A stretch of 64,000 nt of DNA from Gordonia humi (GCF_014197435.1 NZ_JACIFP010000002.1:1-64000); one strand, 5' to 3'; numbered from the stretch's first letter, positions 24,568-34,099 are shown. The notes: generated by a model from the sequence alone, not told the origin. A program made the numbers and translations.

Positions 24568-26166
24568 GTGACCCGTGTTGACGCGCGAATCCCCTCCCGA
24601 GAGGCATCCGTACTCCGGTATCTACTCGAGCAGCGTGCACACGAGGATCCCGAAAAGGTCTTCGTGGTCTTCGACGACGGGACCTCGTGGACGCGTGCGG
24701 AACTTCTTGAGCATGTGCGGAAATCGGCCGGCTCTCTCCACAGGCTTGGAGTCCGGCAAGGGGACCATGTGGTGTGCTGGTTGCCCAATGGTGCTGACAT
24801 GCTCCGGTTCTGGTTCGCGATCAACTACCTTGGCGCGGTGTTCGTACCGATCAACACCGCCTATCGCGGTGGGGTGCTGTCGCACGTCTTGCGTAACTCC
24901 GATGCCGAGATACTGATCGGTTCCGATGGTCTCGTCAGCCGACTGGACGACATCGACGATCGAGGACAACTGAGGTTGGTCATCACCGTCGGCGGCACCC
25001 GGTCGCTTCGCTCGGTAGAAACGATCCTGTCCCACGAGTTGCGCGGTGCCGTTGGTGATATCACCGAGTTGGCCCGACCGATCGAGCCGTGGGACACCCA
25101 GGCGATCATTTACACCTCCGGAACCACGGGCCCGTCCAAGGGGGTCCTCACGTCGTACATGCAGGCGTATGCGTCGTTCGGTCCCGAGACGATGCCGATG
25201 ATGACTTCCGAGGACCGATTCATGATCAACATGCCGGCGTTTCACGTCGGTGGGATGACCTTGGTGTACGCGATGTTGATCAACGGCGGATCTGTGGCGA
25301 TCGTGGACCACTTCAGCACCGATAACTTCTGGCGTCAGATTCGATCCGCCCGGTGCACAATCGTCTTCCTGCTCGGCGTGATGTCCAACTTCGTCGAGAG
25401 CATCCCGCGGCGTGACGACGATGCCGAGAATCCCCTCCGCACCGTGTTCGTGGCCCCACTCGTCGACAACGTCGCGGGATTCGCAGATCGGTTCGATGTC
25501 GATGTCTACACCATCTACAACATGACCGAGCTGTCGGCACCGATTGTGTCCGAGGCCAATCCGAAAGCACGGGGGACGTGCGGGCGAGTACGGCCCGGCG
25601 TCGAGGTGAGATTGGTCGACGACGCCGACTGCGAGGTGCCTGTGGGCGATGTCGGGGAGATCATCGTCCGTAGCGATGCCCCTTGGGCTTTGAACTCCGG
25701 CTACTACAAGATGCCCGAAGCCACCGCTGCCGCCTGGCGGAACGGTTGGTTCCACACCGGTGACACCGCACGACGCGATGCGGATGGCAACTACTACTTC
25801 GCGGACCGGCTCAAGGATGCGATCCGCCGACGGGGCGAGAACATCTCATCGATGGAAGTGGAAGTCGAGATCATGGCGCACGAATCCGTGCGCGAGGCAG
25901 CAGTTGTGGCGGTCCCCAGTGACGTCTCGGAAGACGAGGTGATGGCCGTGGTAGCACCTGTTCCGGGCGCAACGATCGATCCGGGCGAGCTGATCCGATT
26001 CCTCGAGCCACGCATGGCGTATTACATGGTCCCGCGATACGTCCGCATCGTCGACGAACTGCCGAAGACGCCCACGTCGAAGATCCAGAAGAATGCGGTC
26101 CGAGACATCGGCGTCACTGCGGACACGTGGGACCGCGAGAAGGCAGGAGTGAAGCTGTCTCGCTAG
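24568..26166 (+). CDS. AMP-dependent acyl-CoA synthetase/ligase
   Basis: 532 residues of the ANL superfamily: P-loop-like YTSGTTGPSKGVLTS, A5 motif YNMTELSAP, A7/A8 GWFHTGDTARRDADGNYYFADRLKDAIRRRGENIS, and the catalytic Lys in TPTSKIQKNAVR near the C-terminus. It activates a carboxylic acid to the CoA thioester with ATP. GTG 24568 follows a GAAAGG site. With the nearby MaoC, oxidoreductase, Fe-ADH and citrate synthase-like genes it suggests a beta-oxidation-like route; the acid is unknown. Confidence 0.88.
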   Translation: MTRVDARIPSREASVLRYLLEQRAHEDPEKVFVVFDDGTSWTRAELLEHVRKSAGSLHRLGVRQGDHVVCWLPNGADMLRFWFAINYLGAVFVPINTAYRGGVLSHVLRNSDAEILIGSDGLVSRLDDIDDRGQLRLVITVGGTRSLRSVETILSHELRGAVGDITELARPIEPWDTQAIIYTSGTTGPSKGVLTSYMQAYASFGPETMPMMTSEDRFMINMPAFHVGGMTLVYAMLINGGSVAIVDHFSTDNFWRQIRSARCTIVFLLGVMSNFVESIPRRDDDAENPLRTVFVAPLVDNVAGFADRFDVDVYTIYNMTELSAPIVSEANPKARGTCGRVRPGVEVRLVDDADCEVPVGDVGEIIVRSDAPWALNSGYYKMPEATAAAWRNGWFHTGDTARRDADGNYYFADRLKDAIRRRGENISSMEVEVEIMAHESVREAAVVAVPSDVSEDEVMAVVAPVPGATIDPGELIRFLEPRMAYYMVPRYVRIVDELPKTPTSKIQKNAVRDIGVTADTWDREKAGVKLSR

Positions 26167-26187
26167 TACGTCCTGACAGCGGCACAT

Positions 26188-26709
26188 CTATCGACCAAGC
26201 CTGAGGTCGGACCGAACTGCGCTTGTATTCGAAAGACTAACTCGGACATGACTGCCCAGATCGTCGAGGCTCGACCTCGTTCTTGCGATTGGAGCGCATG
26301 CGACGAGCCCAAGGAGGATCGGGTCGGTCGGCGTGCCGCCCATGATTTGGTAGAGGTCCTCGCGCACCGCGCAGCGGGCACAGATCAGCCCGCGATGGTG
26401 TCCGTTCTCCTCGCCGCAGCGGGCACAGTGAAAGTCGTCGTCGATGCCGGCGCACTCGGCGCAGAGTGGTGTTCGGTCCTGCGTGGGTGGGCCGGGTAGG
26501 AGTCGGTCGGCTCCGCAGGGCGGGCAGATGCCGTGGGTGTGGATGGCGGTGAACCAGCAGGTGAAGCAGACGCGTCCCTCTGGCCAGTGTGCCTGGATGC
26601 GGGTCGTGGATCGTCCGCATCGGTCGCACGCCCAGTAGCCGTCGGTCAATCGCGGTCGACCGCGAACCGAGTAGTGGGGGATGAGCCCGTCTGGGTCCAT
26701 GACGTTCAC
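26188..26709 (-). pseudogene. Trio module 1: zinc-ribbon recombinase-like protein, 3'-truncated
   Basis: The first about 120 residues carry an AT-hook-like RGRPRL segment and CxxC pairs (CDRC, CFTC, CPPC, CAEC, CARC, CARC), which matches the N-terminus of the trio module 2 protein. Homology then stops near 26290 and the frame runs into unrelated sequence, so the recombinase-like C-terminal half is missing. Start is GTG 26709 or ATG 26700, just after the XRE gene stop. Confidence 0.65.
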
Positions 26710-26723
26710 CTCATCGCGGGTGT

Positions 26724-27056
26724 CTACTCGTCGAGGATGTTGGCGCGGCGTGGGCGCGCCGTCCGGTCGAGTGAGACGACATTCGGGCCGGCGTTGCTGG
26801 CCTTCTTGTGTTCGCGCGCATTGACTGCCGTGACCGTGAGTAGATCATCTGGGCCGCAGCTGAAGACGTCGCAGAGAGCGGAAAGTAGTTGCAGCGAGAC
26901 GCGTTCGGGACGCTGGTTGACCAGGCGGTAGACCTGCGGGCGCGAGAGGGAGATGTCGCGTTCGGCTAGCAGGGGGATCAGGTCGGTCGTGTTGTTCATC
27001 CCGCGTGCGGCCATCAGCTCGGCCAGGCGCCAGGTGTAGTCGACTCTTCGCTTCAT
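26724..27056 (-). CDS. Trio module 1: small XRE-like DNA-binding protein
   Basis: 110 residues starting MKRRVDYTWRLAELMAARGM. A Cro/XRE-type HTH (LLAERDISLSRPQVYRLVNQRPERVSLQLLSALCDVF) is followed by a variable region and a conserved acidic tail RPRRANILDE, seen as RPRRARIISDDD and RPVRARIVDDDD in the other copies. ATG overlaps the recombinase stop (ATGA). Probably directs or regulates the recombinase; it may act at the inverted repeats upstream of the module. Confidence 0.75.
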   Translation of the reverse strand: MKRRVDYTWRLAELMAARGMNNTTDLIPLLAERDISLSRPQVYRLVNQRPERVSLQLLSALCDVFSCGPDDLLTVTAVNAREHKKASNAGPNVVSLDRTARPRRANILDE

Positions 27057-28161
27057 TGCTTCTTGCCGCCCTTCTCTGCGCTGCGCAGTGCCTCTTTCAT
27101 TGTCTGATCCAACGCCGATCGCAGAGTCGATTGACGGAACTGGTCGGAGGTGAATTGGTAGATCCCGGTGGTCGATGCGTGTTCGTGGCCCATCTGGTCC
27201 TGAACGAATCGTGGGTCCCAACCGGCTTCCAGTAAGTGCGTGGCGTACGAGCGTCGGAACGAGTGCAGATCTACTGCTTTGGGGATTCCCAGTGCGGTGC
27301 GGTACCGGTGGAGCCGTCGGATCAGCGTCGACTCACTGACGAGCCCACTGCGCTCGCTCGGGAAGACATCCAGGCTGTCGGGATGGCCTCGGCCGTTCTC
27401 GAGCCAGTCGTCGATGATCGGTGGCGTCCAGTGCCACACTGTCAGCACCGAACGTGGCTTGGGCGGCGATCCTCTGTGCGATTTTCCGTATCGGACTTTG
27501 CAGACGCCGAACTTGCCGAACTCGCGCGCGTGAGGGTTGCGGGCGAAGTCGACCGTCTGTAGGTGGCTGACCTCGACGAACCGGAGGCCGTAGGCGTACG
27601 CGAGTTTCATCATCGTCGCATCACGGTATGCGGCCTGCCATCCTTTGCGGGCGGTCGCACCGACCCGGGCGACTTCCTCGTCCGCGTACTCGAACAGCGC
27701 ATCGAGTTCTTCGCGCGTGTACGGGCGTTTGGTCGGCTGCCCGTCATACTCCTGGATGTGACGTGCGGTGTTCCACTCGGAGAACACCTGCGCCGGGTGG
27801 GTGCCGAACAGGGCTTCACAGACCCGATCCCACCCGTAGTCAGGATTGCTGACGTAGGAGCAGAACGCCCGCAACGCGTTGTGATATCCCCGCAAGGTTG
27901 AGTGCGCAACGTGGTGGATCGAGCGCAGATCAGCGGAGAACTCCTCGACCATCGCAGGCGTCCAGTTCCAGGGCTCCTCGTTGCAATGCGCGATGAACCG
28001 GTGGACGCATCGCGCTCGTTGATCGATCGTCTCGAACTGCAGATTCCGCGACAGTTGTTGGTTTCGCCAGCCATCGAGCATCAGCTCGACGACTCGTTCT
28101 TCGGGCGTAACAGCGGGACAGACTTCACCAAGTGGACGCGTCCGACCTCGTCGATCTGCAT
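27053..28161 (-). pseudogene. Trio module 1: tyrosine recombinase, frameshifted near its start
   Basis: The main frame encodes a complete tyrosine recombinase with the catalytic set: Arg in AYAYGLRFVEVSHL, KPRSVLT, HSFRRSYATHL (HxxR), and MGHEHASTTGIY (Gly-His and the Tyr nucleophile). The natural start appears to be ATG 28161, which has GGGAGG 6 nt upstream and encodes MQIDEVGRVHLVKS, like the module 2 start MAERDIGGRLIYLP. That frame stops after about 26 codons, and the long frame continues in another register from about 28110, so one base seems gained or lost. Confidence 0.7.
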
Positions 28162-28180
28162 CGGAACCTCCCAAAAGGTT

Positions 28181-28211
28181 TCATCCGATGAATCAATGAT
28201 GCATCAGATGA
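28181..28211. promoter_or_regulatory. Inverted repeat upstream of trio module 1
   Basis: TCATCCGATG (28181-28190) and CATCAGATGA (28202-28211) are inverted with one mismatch; a perfect TGATGCATCA lies between and overlaps (28197-28206). It is 20 bp upstream of the recombinase start and is a candidate operator or recombination site. Confidence 0.4.
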
Positions 28212-28704
28212 GACTTGAAGGCAATAGGTGCAGGTCAAAAACATTGCCCGAAGAGGATGTTGTGATGCTCCTGGGGTCGCAACTCGCTGCCTAGGCGGTA
28301 TCAGAGGCTCCATGCAGAGTCGCTTTCCGCAGGTCAGAGCAATGCGCGGAGCGGGGTGCGCGCCGGGTGGGCGACTGATTCATCTGTTGTAATACGCAGA
28401 GCTTCACTGGATAAGACTGTTATTGAATTCTGACTTATTGGAGTGGTCGCGCTCGCGTGGCGTGCGGTCAAAGCGAACTCGTCGGCCCTTTGGCGCACGC
28501 AAACGAGTCCACGGCTGTATGTCGGCGCGCGGTGGGACGAACAGAGAATCGCCTGGCAGGTCGTGGCGCGATCGCCGTATCCCGACACGGCCACTGCCTT
28601 AGGACTGCATCGACCAACATCTGCCCTGCAACTGGCGGCACACCGACTCGGATCGGCGCTTCACCGCTGCGAGCGACCGACAGGCTCGGCACCTATTATT
28701 CTAG
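28212..28704. other. Intergenic region with a possible decayed HTH gene
   Basis: A plus-strand frame around 28456-28700 contains DTATALGLHRPTSALQLAAHRLG, which resembles the LysR-type HTH block, and SPRLYVGARWDEQRIAWQ before it, but has no clear start, no ribosome site and no effector domain. It may be a decayed regulator. Nothing else was seen. Confidence 0.3.
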
Positions 28705-28716
28705 GATGCTAGCATC
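28705..28716. promoter_or_regulatory. GATGCTAGCATC palindrome
   Basis: Perfect 12-bp palindrome 6 bp before the ATG of the ribbon-helix-helix gene, overlapping its -10-like TATTATTCTAG region. Likely the autoregulatory operator. Confidence 0.55.
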
Positions 28717-28722
28717 GTTCGC

Positions 28723-28905
28723 ATGGGTAGCGGTGAAGTCAAACAATTCAACGTGTACCTGCCGGTCGAGCTGATCAAGCGGCTCAAGCACCACGCGATC
28801 GAGTCTGAGCTGTCGCTGAGCGCGATCGTGACCGACGCGCTCCGCGCCCACCTGGACCGGGCAGACGGCGCGAAAGATGGGCCAGGGAAGCGAGAGAGGA
28901 ACTGA
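28723..28905 (+). CDS. CopG-like ribbon-helix-helix protein
   Basis: 60 residues: beta strand [22 protein letters not shown] then a second helix [17 protein letters not shown], the standard RHH/CopG layout. Operators of such proteins are short palindromes like the one at 28705-28716. It begins a three-gene operon with a VOC protein and a methyltransferase (gaps of 1 and 3 nt). No toxin partner is evident, so it is more likely a repressor of the operon. Confidence 0.75.
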   Translation: MGSGEVKQFNVYLPVELIKRLKHHAIESELSLSAIVTDALRAHLDRADGAKDGPGKRERN

Positions 28906-28906
28906 T

Positions 28907-29269
28907 ATGACTGAGGGCATCGAGGCTGTGTTCTTGGAGACACGGAACTGGGGAAAGTCAGCCCGGTTCTTCCAGAGTCTGGGCTACGAGATTGAGTTCG
29001 AGACCGACCACAACTCCGGGCAGCTGCGCAGCAAGGCCGGGCCACCGCTGTTCATCGCGGAAATCCCCGCGGACCGCGACCCGGGCCTCCAACTTGTCCT
29101 GAGCGTGCCTGACGCCGACGCGGCCCAAGCCGGCCTCAGTGAACTGGGCGTCGACGGCCCGTTCGAGGAGACGCATTTCGGTACTCGGATGACTACGATA
29201 TGCGACCCCGACGGACGAGTCTGGGGCCTTCAGGCTCCGATGCCCGACGAGCCCCGAGACCGGGACTGA
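28907..29269 (+). CDS. VOC-family (glyoxalase-fold) protein
   Basis: 120 residues, one betaalphabetabetabeta pair-length unit: MTEGIEAVFLETRNWGKSARFFQSLGYEIEFE at the N-terminus and DPDGRVWGLQAP at the end, typical for VOC/bleomycin-resistance-like proteins. The metal ligands of true glyoxalases are only partly present (Glu in FLETRN, His in EETHFG), so a binding or resistance function is as likely as catalysis. Second gene of the RHH-VOC-methyltransferase operon. Confidence 0.7.
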   Translation: MTEGIEAVFLETRNWGKSARFFQSLGYEIEFETDHNSGQLRSKAGPPLFIAEIPADRDPGLQLVLSVPDADAAQAGLSELGVDGPFEETHFGTRMTTICDPDGRVWGLQAPMPDEPRDRD

Positions 29270-29272
29270 ACC

Positions 29273-30112
29273 ATGCGCATGGAACCTGATTCGACGGCGG
29301 TCCGTACAGCAATGTGGCGCGCACTGCACGTGCTCATTGATAAGCCGCCGCATGTGCTCGACGACACGCTGAGCTTGCAGATCGCGGGCGTGGATGACGA
29401 TGACTGGCAGACACGCCCCGATATGGACCCGGAACGTACCGGGCCCAACCGTTCCTCGATCGTGGCCCGGGCCCGCGTTACCGAAGACACGGTGACGAGT
29501 TCTGGCGTGCAGCAGTACGTGGTTCTGGGGGCTGGCCTGGACACCTTCGCACAGCGGGACAAGAGGACGGTGCGCGTGTTCGAGGTCGATGCCCCTGCTA
29601 CCCAGGCCTGGAAGCGGGAGCGGCTGGACGATCTCGGACTGCTGGTCCCGGAGCGACTGCGCCTGGTACCGGTCGACTTCGAGGCCGGAGAGTCATGGCT
29701 CGACAAGGTAGTAGCTGCGGGCCTCGACCCCGCTATCCCAACGGTCGTGTCGATGCTCGGCGTGACGATGTATCTCACGCGTGAGGCGATCTCGGCGACG
29801 CTACGCGCGGCTGCCTCGCTTGCCGCCGGCTCGGTGATGGTCTTCAGCTACTCGCGCCCCATCGAGATGGCGCCACCGGAGATCCGCCCGATCTTGGAGG
29901 GTGCCGCCAAGGGGGCTGCGGCATCGGGGCATCCCTGGCTGAGCCTGCTGACCCCTGACGAAGCGGCCAGCCTTGCGCGTGACGCCGGATTCGGCGACGT
30001 ACACACAGAGACGTCCGCTGACTTGCACAACCGCTACTTTGCTGACCGTCACGATGGGCTCAGCCCTATCGGCGGCGAAGACCTCGTGATCGCCACCGTT
30101 GGCGGCGGATAG
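29273..30112 (+). CDS. Class I SAM-dependent methyltransferase (LCMT-like)
   Basis: 279 residues. Motif I YVVLGAGLDTFAQR (about residue 83), the ribose-contacting FEVDAPATQAWKRERL (about residue 104), and the substrate-side VSMLGVTMYLTREA (about residue 158) mark the LCMT/TIGR00027-like family, as for the gene at 1592-2425. Start at ATG 29273, 3 nt after the VOC stop. The substrate may be related to the VOC protein's ligand. Downstream sequence to ISd (30113-30307) holds nothing recognisable. Confidence 0.82.
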   Translation: MRMEPDSTAVRTAMWRALHVLIDKPPHVLDDTLSLQIAGVDDDDWQTRPDMDPERTGPNRSSIVARARVTEDTVTSSGVQQYVVLGAGLDTFAQRDKRTVRVFEVDAPATQAWKRERLDDLGLLVPERLRLVPVDFEAGESWLDKVVAAGLDPAIPTVVSMLGVTMYLTREAISATLRAAASLAAGSVMVFSYSRPIEMAPPEIRPILEGAAKGAAASGHPWLSLLTPDEAASLARDAGFGDVHTETSADLHNRYFADRHDGLSPIGGEDLVIATVGGG

Positions 30113-30358
30113 TTCTGTCGACCAGGCTTGTCAGTGCTTTGTGGTCAGCATCTGCCCCGTACCTGGGGACGGAAGGCCGGGATCGGTGGTGGGTGACCTG
30201 GCAGCGGATGCCGGAGTCAATCGGACCGGCGACCCCCGGACCGCTATTGAACGCATACACTCTGAGACGAGACTGGATCTCGCACCGTTTTTACACCATC
30301 TTCTGGATGATCCGTCCCGGGATTTCCGGAGGGTTCGTCTCAAGGGAAGATGGATCTC

Positions 30359-30691
30359 ATGGCAGCAGGAACGAAGCACTACTCGGCGGAGTTGAAGCGT
30401 GACGCGGTGACGATGGTGGTGGAGTTGGTGGGTCAGGGTTCGACGGAGTGGGCGGCGATGAAGAAGACCGCGGACCTGCTCGGTGTGGGCGCAGCCGAAA
30501 CGGTGCGCCAGTGGGTGCGTAAGGCCCCCGGCGTCGGGGCCGCCTCGGTCTCCTCGGGCGGCGCTTCGGCCGATACGGCTGAGGAGGTGCGTCGGCTCCG
30601 CAAGGAAGTCGCCGAACTCAAACGTGCCAACGGCATCCTGAAGGCGGCATCAGCTTTCTTCGCGGCCGAGATCGACCGGCCACATCGCTGA
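30359..30691 (+). CDS. ISd orfA
   Basis: 110 residues starting MAAGTKHYSAELKRD; HTH (TADLLGVGAAETVRQWVRK) and a coiled-coil [18 protein letters not shown]. The ATG 9 nt upstream in frame is also possible. orfB follows after 2 nt. Confidence 0.88.
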   Translation: MAAGTKHYSAELKRDAVTMVVELVGQGSTEWAAMKKTADLLGVGAAETVRQWVRKAPGVGAASVSSGGASADTAEEVRRLRKEVAELKRANGILKAASAFFAAEIDRPHR

Positions 30692-30693
30692 TC

Positions 30694-31647
30694 GTGGGGT
30701 TCATCGGCGCTCACCAGGGAAACCGGGTGGGCGCCGATGGTCTTGTCTGGGGAGTCGATTCGATGTGCCAGGTGCTCACCGAGCACGGTATGGCCATCGC
30801 CCCGTCCACGTACTACGAGTACCGTCGGCGGAGTCCGTCGGCGCGCATGCGGGCGGATGCTCGCGTCATCGACGCGATTTTCACCATGCGCCGGCAGCAC
30901 CCGCTGACCCGCGTCCTGGGCTCACGCAAGACATGGATCATATTGCGCAGCAATGGAATTGATGTGGCGCGCTGCACCGTCGAGCGTCTCATGAGTGAGA
31001 TGGGCTGGCGCGGGGCGTCGAAGAAAAAGTCCCCGCGCACCACGACCCCCAACCCCGAGCATCACCGGCCGGCCGACCTGGTCGACCGCCACTTCTACGC
31101 GGCCGCACCCAACCGGCTGTGGGTGGCCGACTTCACCTACTGCCGCACCGTCGGCGGCTGGGCCTACACCGCGTTCGTCACCGACGTCTTCGCCCGCAAG
31201 ATCGTCGGCTGGAAAGTCGCCGCGGAGATGACCTCCGACCTGGTCACCACCGCTATCGACAACGCGATTGACAACCGGAAACGTTGTGGCACAACGGCTT
31301 TCGATCATCTGATTCATCACAGCGATGCGGGGTCGCAGTACACGGCTCTCGCGTTCGGGCAACGGCTGGCCGCAGCGGGGATCGCCGCCTCGATCGGCAG
31401 CATCGGTGACAGCTACGACAACGCGTTAGCCGAATCGGTCAACGCCGACTACAAGAACGAACTCGTCGACAACCAGCCCCGATTCCACGGCGTCGCGGAA
31501 CTGTCACTGGCCACCGCCGAATGGGTCGCGTTCTACAACCGGCAGCGGCCTCACAGCTACTGCCACGACCTCACCCCCGACCACGCCGAGCGACTCCACT
31601 ACGATCGGATCGCCACCCTCAATCCGGAGGAGGCACTCACGACCTGA
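30694..31647 (+). CDS. ISd orfB, DDE transposase
   Basis: 317 residues from GTG 30694 with the rve catalytic triad: Asp in [11 protein letters not shown], Asp in IHHSDAGSQYTAL, Glu in DNALAESVNADYK. Frame intact. Its DNA at the first catalytic Asp reads TTCACCTACTG, close to but not the same as the ISf target TCACCTAYGT, and it is not occupied. Confidence 0.92.
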   Translation: MGFIGAHQGNRVGADGLVWGVDSMCQVLTEHGMAIAPSTYYEYRRRSPSARMRADARVIDAIFTMRRQHPLTRVLGSRKTWIILRSNGIDVARCTVERLMSEMGWRGASKKKSPRTTTPNPEHHRPADLVDRHFYAAAPNRLWVADFTYCRTVGGWAYTAFVTDVFARKIVGWKVAAEMTSDLVTTAIDNAIDNRKRCGTTAFDHLIHHSDAGSQYTALAFGQRLAAAGIAASIGSIGDSYDNALAESVNADYKNELVDNQPRFHGVAELSLATAEWVAFYNRQRPHSYCHDLTPDHAERLHYDRIATLNPEEALTT

Positions 31648-31686
31648 GCTCTCCGGAAACACCGGGATGGATCAGGACGCCACCGA

Positions 31687-32006
31687 TGCGTGAGCTGTCG
31701 GTCGGTGGACAAGTGCTTACACGCTCAAAGGATGTTGAATCGGTCTCCTCGCTTCTCGTGTGGGAGGACGGGAAGAACATAGTTGGCTTCGATCCACTCA
31801 TGCGATATAAGTTCGGAGGGGATCCACTGCTTGCACCCCGGGTATCCCGGATGACCGAGGTTGGGATCGATCCTGAGACCGGTAAAGCCATCCATGATGG
31901 ACTCTTCCACGTTCCAGAATCCTCGTTCGCGATGGCCGGCAACTATCTAGGCGTAAGCGTAACGCCGGAGTTCCTATACTCAGTATCGTTCGGGTTCGGT
32001 AGATGA
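31687..32006 (+). CDS. Hypothetical protein (possibly cut at its 5' end by ISd)
   Basis: About 106 residues from ATG 31687 (MRELSVGGQVLTRSKD) with somewhat lower GC than the neighbours. It includes FDPLMRYKFGGDPLLAPRVSRMTEVGIDP. ISd ends only 12 bp before it, so the original start may lie on the other side of the element. Not recognised. Confidence 0.4.
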
Positions 32007-32040
32007 TGTCGTCCGAGCAGTCACCATCGCCTTCCGCGGG

Positions 32041-33267
32041 CTATTTGCCGGGCGAGTGGAGCGCAGGGTAATTCGCCATCGGCACACCCGACCGTGCCGC
32101 GTGGATGTTCATAATCTGGCTGCTGTAGCCGAGGAGTCCGGCCAACGACGCCGCGTCGATCTCTTGGGTGAGATCATGCAGCACCGCATTGCGAACTGCG
32201 CGGATGTTGATACCGAATCTGTCTCTTATCGTCTTGAGGAGTGATTGCTCGGTGACGTGGTGGCCTGCTCGAGTCCCAGGGAAGAACCACGGCGACTCGT
32301 TGTTCGTCGTGCCTCGATGTGCGCGAGACGCCAAGTACTCGTGAAAAAGTGGTAACAGCGGTCCAGGAACTGGTGCAGGCTGATCGCCGATGCTCAGCGT
32401 GAGACCCGTTGGTGTGACGTCGATTTGGTCAATTCGGAGTTCGGCGATTCGGCGCACAGGTAGGGCATACAGAAGAAACAACAGCGCCGCGATGCGGTTG
32501 CCGAGGACTACCGTGTCAGACTCGAGAACCTTTCGAATGACCTGAAGCCGTTCCCGGGATGATGCGACTGGTGTGTCTTGTGCCTCGCGGTACTTGAGGG
32601 TGTAGCGCTTTCCGATGCCTGTCTTGGCCCGCCACTGAAGGAAGTTGCGGGCGGCCATGCGCGTTCTGGTGCCGGTTGTGAAGTACTCATCGACGTGGTC
32701 TTGGGTGAGGGAGTCGACACTGATCTGGTACTCGTCGCCGAGCCAGATCAGGAACTTGCCGGTTTCGGTGATCTCTTGCTTCGCATTGCGGGTGGCGTTG
32801 TCCATGTTGCGAACTTGATTGTCGCGTATGCGTCGCAGGTGATGCCATCGGGCGAACTGTTCGAGTGGGGCCCGCACTTCAGGACGGTCAGCGAGGCTGT
32901 CCAGTCGGTTGTCGAGCCACATCTCGAACCGGGCGAGACGGGGGTCGCCGCGGTCCGGCATGATGTGATACCACACGAGCATATCGCGCAGGTGTTCGAC
33001 GTGTCGGCCAGGTGGCAGTTCGTCGAACGCTGAATGAGACAGTGCTAGTTCACGATTGCCGATTTTCTCGAGAAGATCGGCGGCGGCCTTGCCGCGCATC
33101 CAGGTAATAATGCTTTCAGGGCGAGACACGTTAGCGAGCTCCACGACAAGCCGCTTGAGCCGGAGGTCCGGGGGATCGTTCGGTTTCAGTACGGCGGTAA
33201 GGTCTGCGGTGGCAACGCACCGTGCGCAGTGCCCCCCGCGCAAGCGCTCGGCTTCGCGACCACAGTG
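32041..33267 (-). pseudogene. Trio module 2: recombinase-like C-terminal part of zinc-ribbon protein
   Basis: About 407 codons. It starts inside a zinc ribbon (CGREAERLRGGHCARC), passes a helical core-binding region, and ends in a tyrosine-recombinase fold: LLYALPVRRIAELRIDQI (first Arg kept), then NIRAVRNAVLHDLTQEIDAASLAGLLGYSS and IMNIHAARSG. Compared with real recombinases the HxxR His, the Gly-His and the Tyr nucleophile are replaced, so it should be unable to cut DNA and may act as a partner subunit. ISe inserted at 33268; removing it and one GTG copy joins this part in frame to 36143-36409 (496 residues in total). Confidence 0.72.
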
Positions 33268-33316
33268 TGAAGCGCCCTGGGTTTAGTTCCGAGTCTGATG
33301 AAGGAGAATCGGAAAC

Positions 33317-33631
33317 ATGCCTAAGAAGTTCAGTGCGGAGACCCGCGACCGCGCGGTACGGATGGTCTACGACCGTCAGGCCCTGGAAGGGGGCCCGCGA
33401 GCAGAGTCGATCCGCGCTGTGGCGCCGCAGCTGGGGGTCGGTGTGGAAACCCTGCGGATCTGGTGCAACCGTTACGGTCCGACCGACGCACACGCCGACC
33501 CGCAGGAGTCGCTCGAGCAGGAGAATCGCCGACTTCGCCGCGAACTGGCCGAATCACGCCGAGCGAACGAGATCTTGAAAGCGGCGTCGGCGTTTTTCGC
33601 CGCGGAACTCGACCGCCCCACGACGAAATGA
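33317..33631 (+). CDS. ISe orfA
   Basis: 104 residues, MPKKFSAETRDRAVRM at the start, HTH (AVAPQLGVGVETLRIWCNRYG) and a coiled coil with LEQENRRLRRELAESRRANE. It overlaps orfB by 4 nt (ATGA). Confidence 0.9.
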   Translation: MPKKFSAETRDRAVRMVYDRQALEGGPRAESIRAVAPQLGVGVETLRIWCNRYGPTDAHADPQESLEQENRRLRRELAESRRANEILKAASAFFAAELDRPTTK

Positions 33632-34048
33632 TCGCGTTCATCGACACGTACCGCGATCAGTTCGGGGTCGAGGCCATCTGCCGGGTACTCCAGACGGCAG
33701 ATTGTGGGTTTCTCACCTCCCGTGGCTATCGAGCCGCGAAATCCCGTCCGGCCAGCACTCGAGCGGTGCGTGATCGAATGCTGATCGAGGACATGCAGCG
33801 GATTCACGCCGAGAACTACAGCGTGTACGGATACCGCAAGATGCATCACGCGATGCGCCGAGCCGGCTGGGACATCGGTCGAGATCAGACCGCCAGGCTA
33901 ATGAAAACCGCTGGCCTGCACGGAGTTCGTCGGGGCCGCACGCCTATGACTACCACCCGAGCTGAGTCGCCCGATGGCCGCCCGGATCTGGTCAAGCGCG
34001 AGTTCGCCGCGGCCGGTCCGAACCGCTTGTGGGTCGCCGACATCACCT
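33628..34048 (+). pseudogene. ISe orfB, 5' part (interrupted by ISf)
   Basis: Encodes 140 residues (MIAFIDTYRDQFGVEAIC to NRLWVADIT) and is cut one codon after the first catalytic Asp. Rejoining 33628-34048 with 35622-36115 gives an open frame of 304 residues, so ISf inserted cleanly with a CT duplicated at its edges. Confidence 0.9.
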
Positions 34049-34099
34049 AATGGGAGTGTCGGGTCCGCACATCTGGGCGGGACGACATGGCGGCTGGTG

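Larger units (their letters stand above)
30308..31674 (+). mobile_element. ISd, IS3 family (1367 bp) with GGA target duplication
   Basis: Left tip TGATCCGTCCCGGGATTTCC and right tip (reverse complement) TGATCCATCCCGGTGTTTCC are inverted repeats, and the 3-bp direct repeat GGA flanks the element (30305-30307 and 31675-31677). A degraded relative, ISk, lies at about 38788-40746. Confidence 0.92.
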
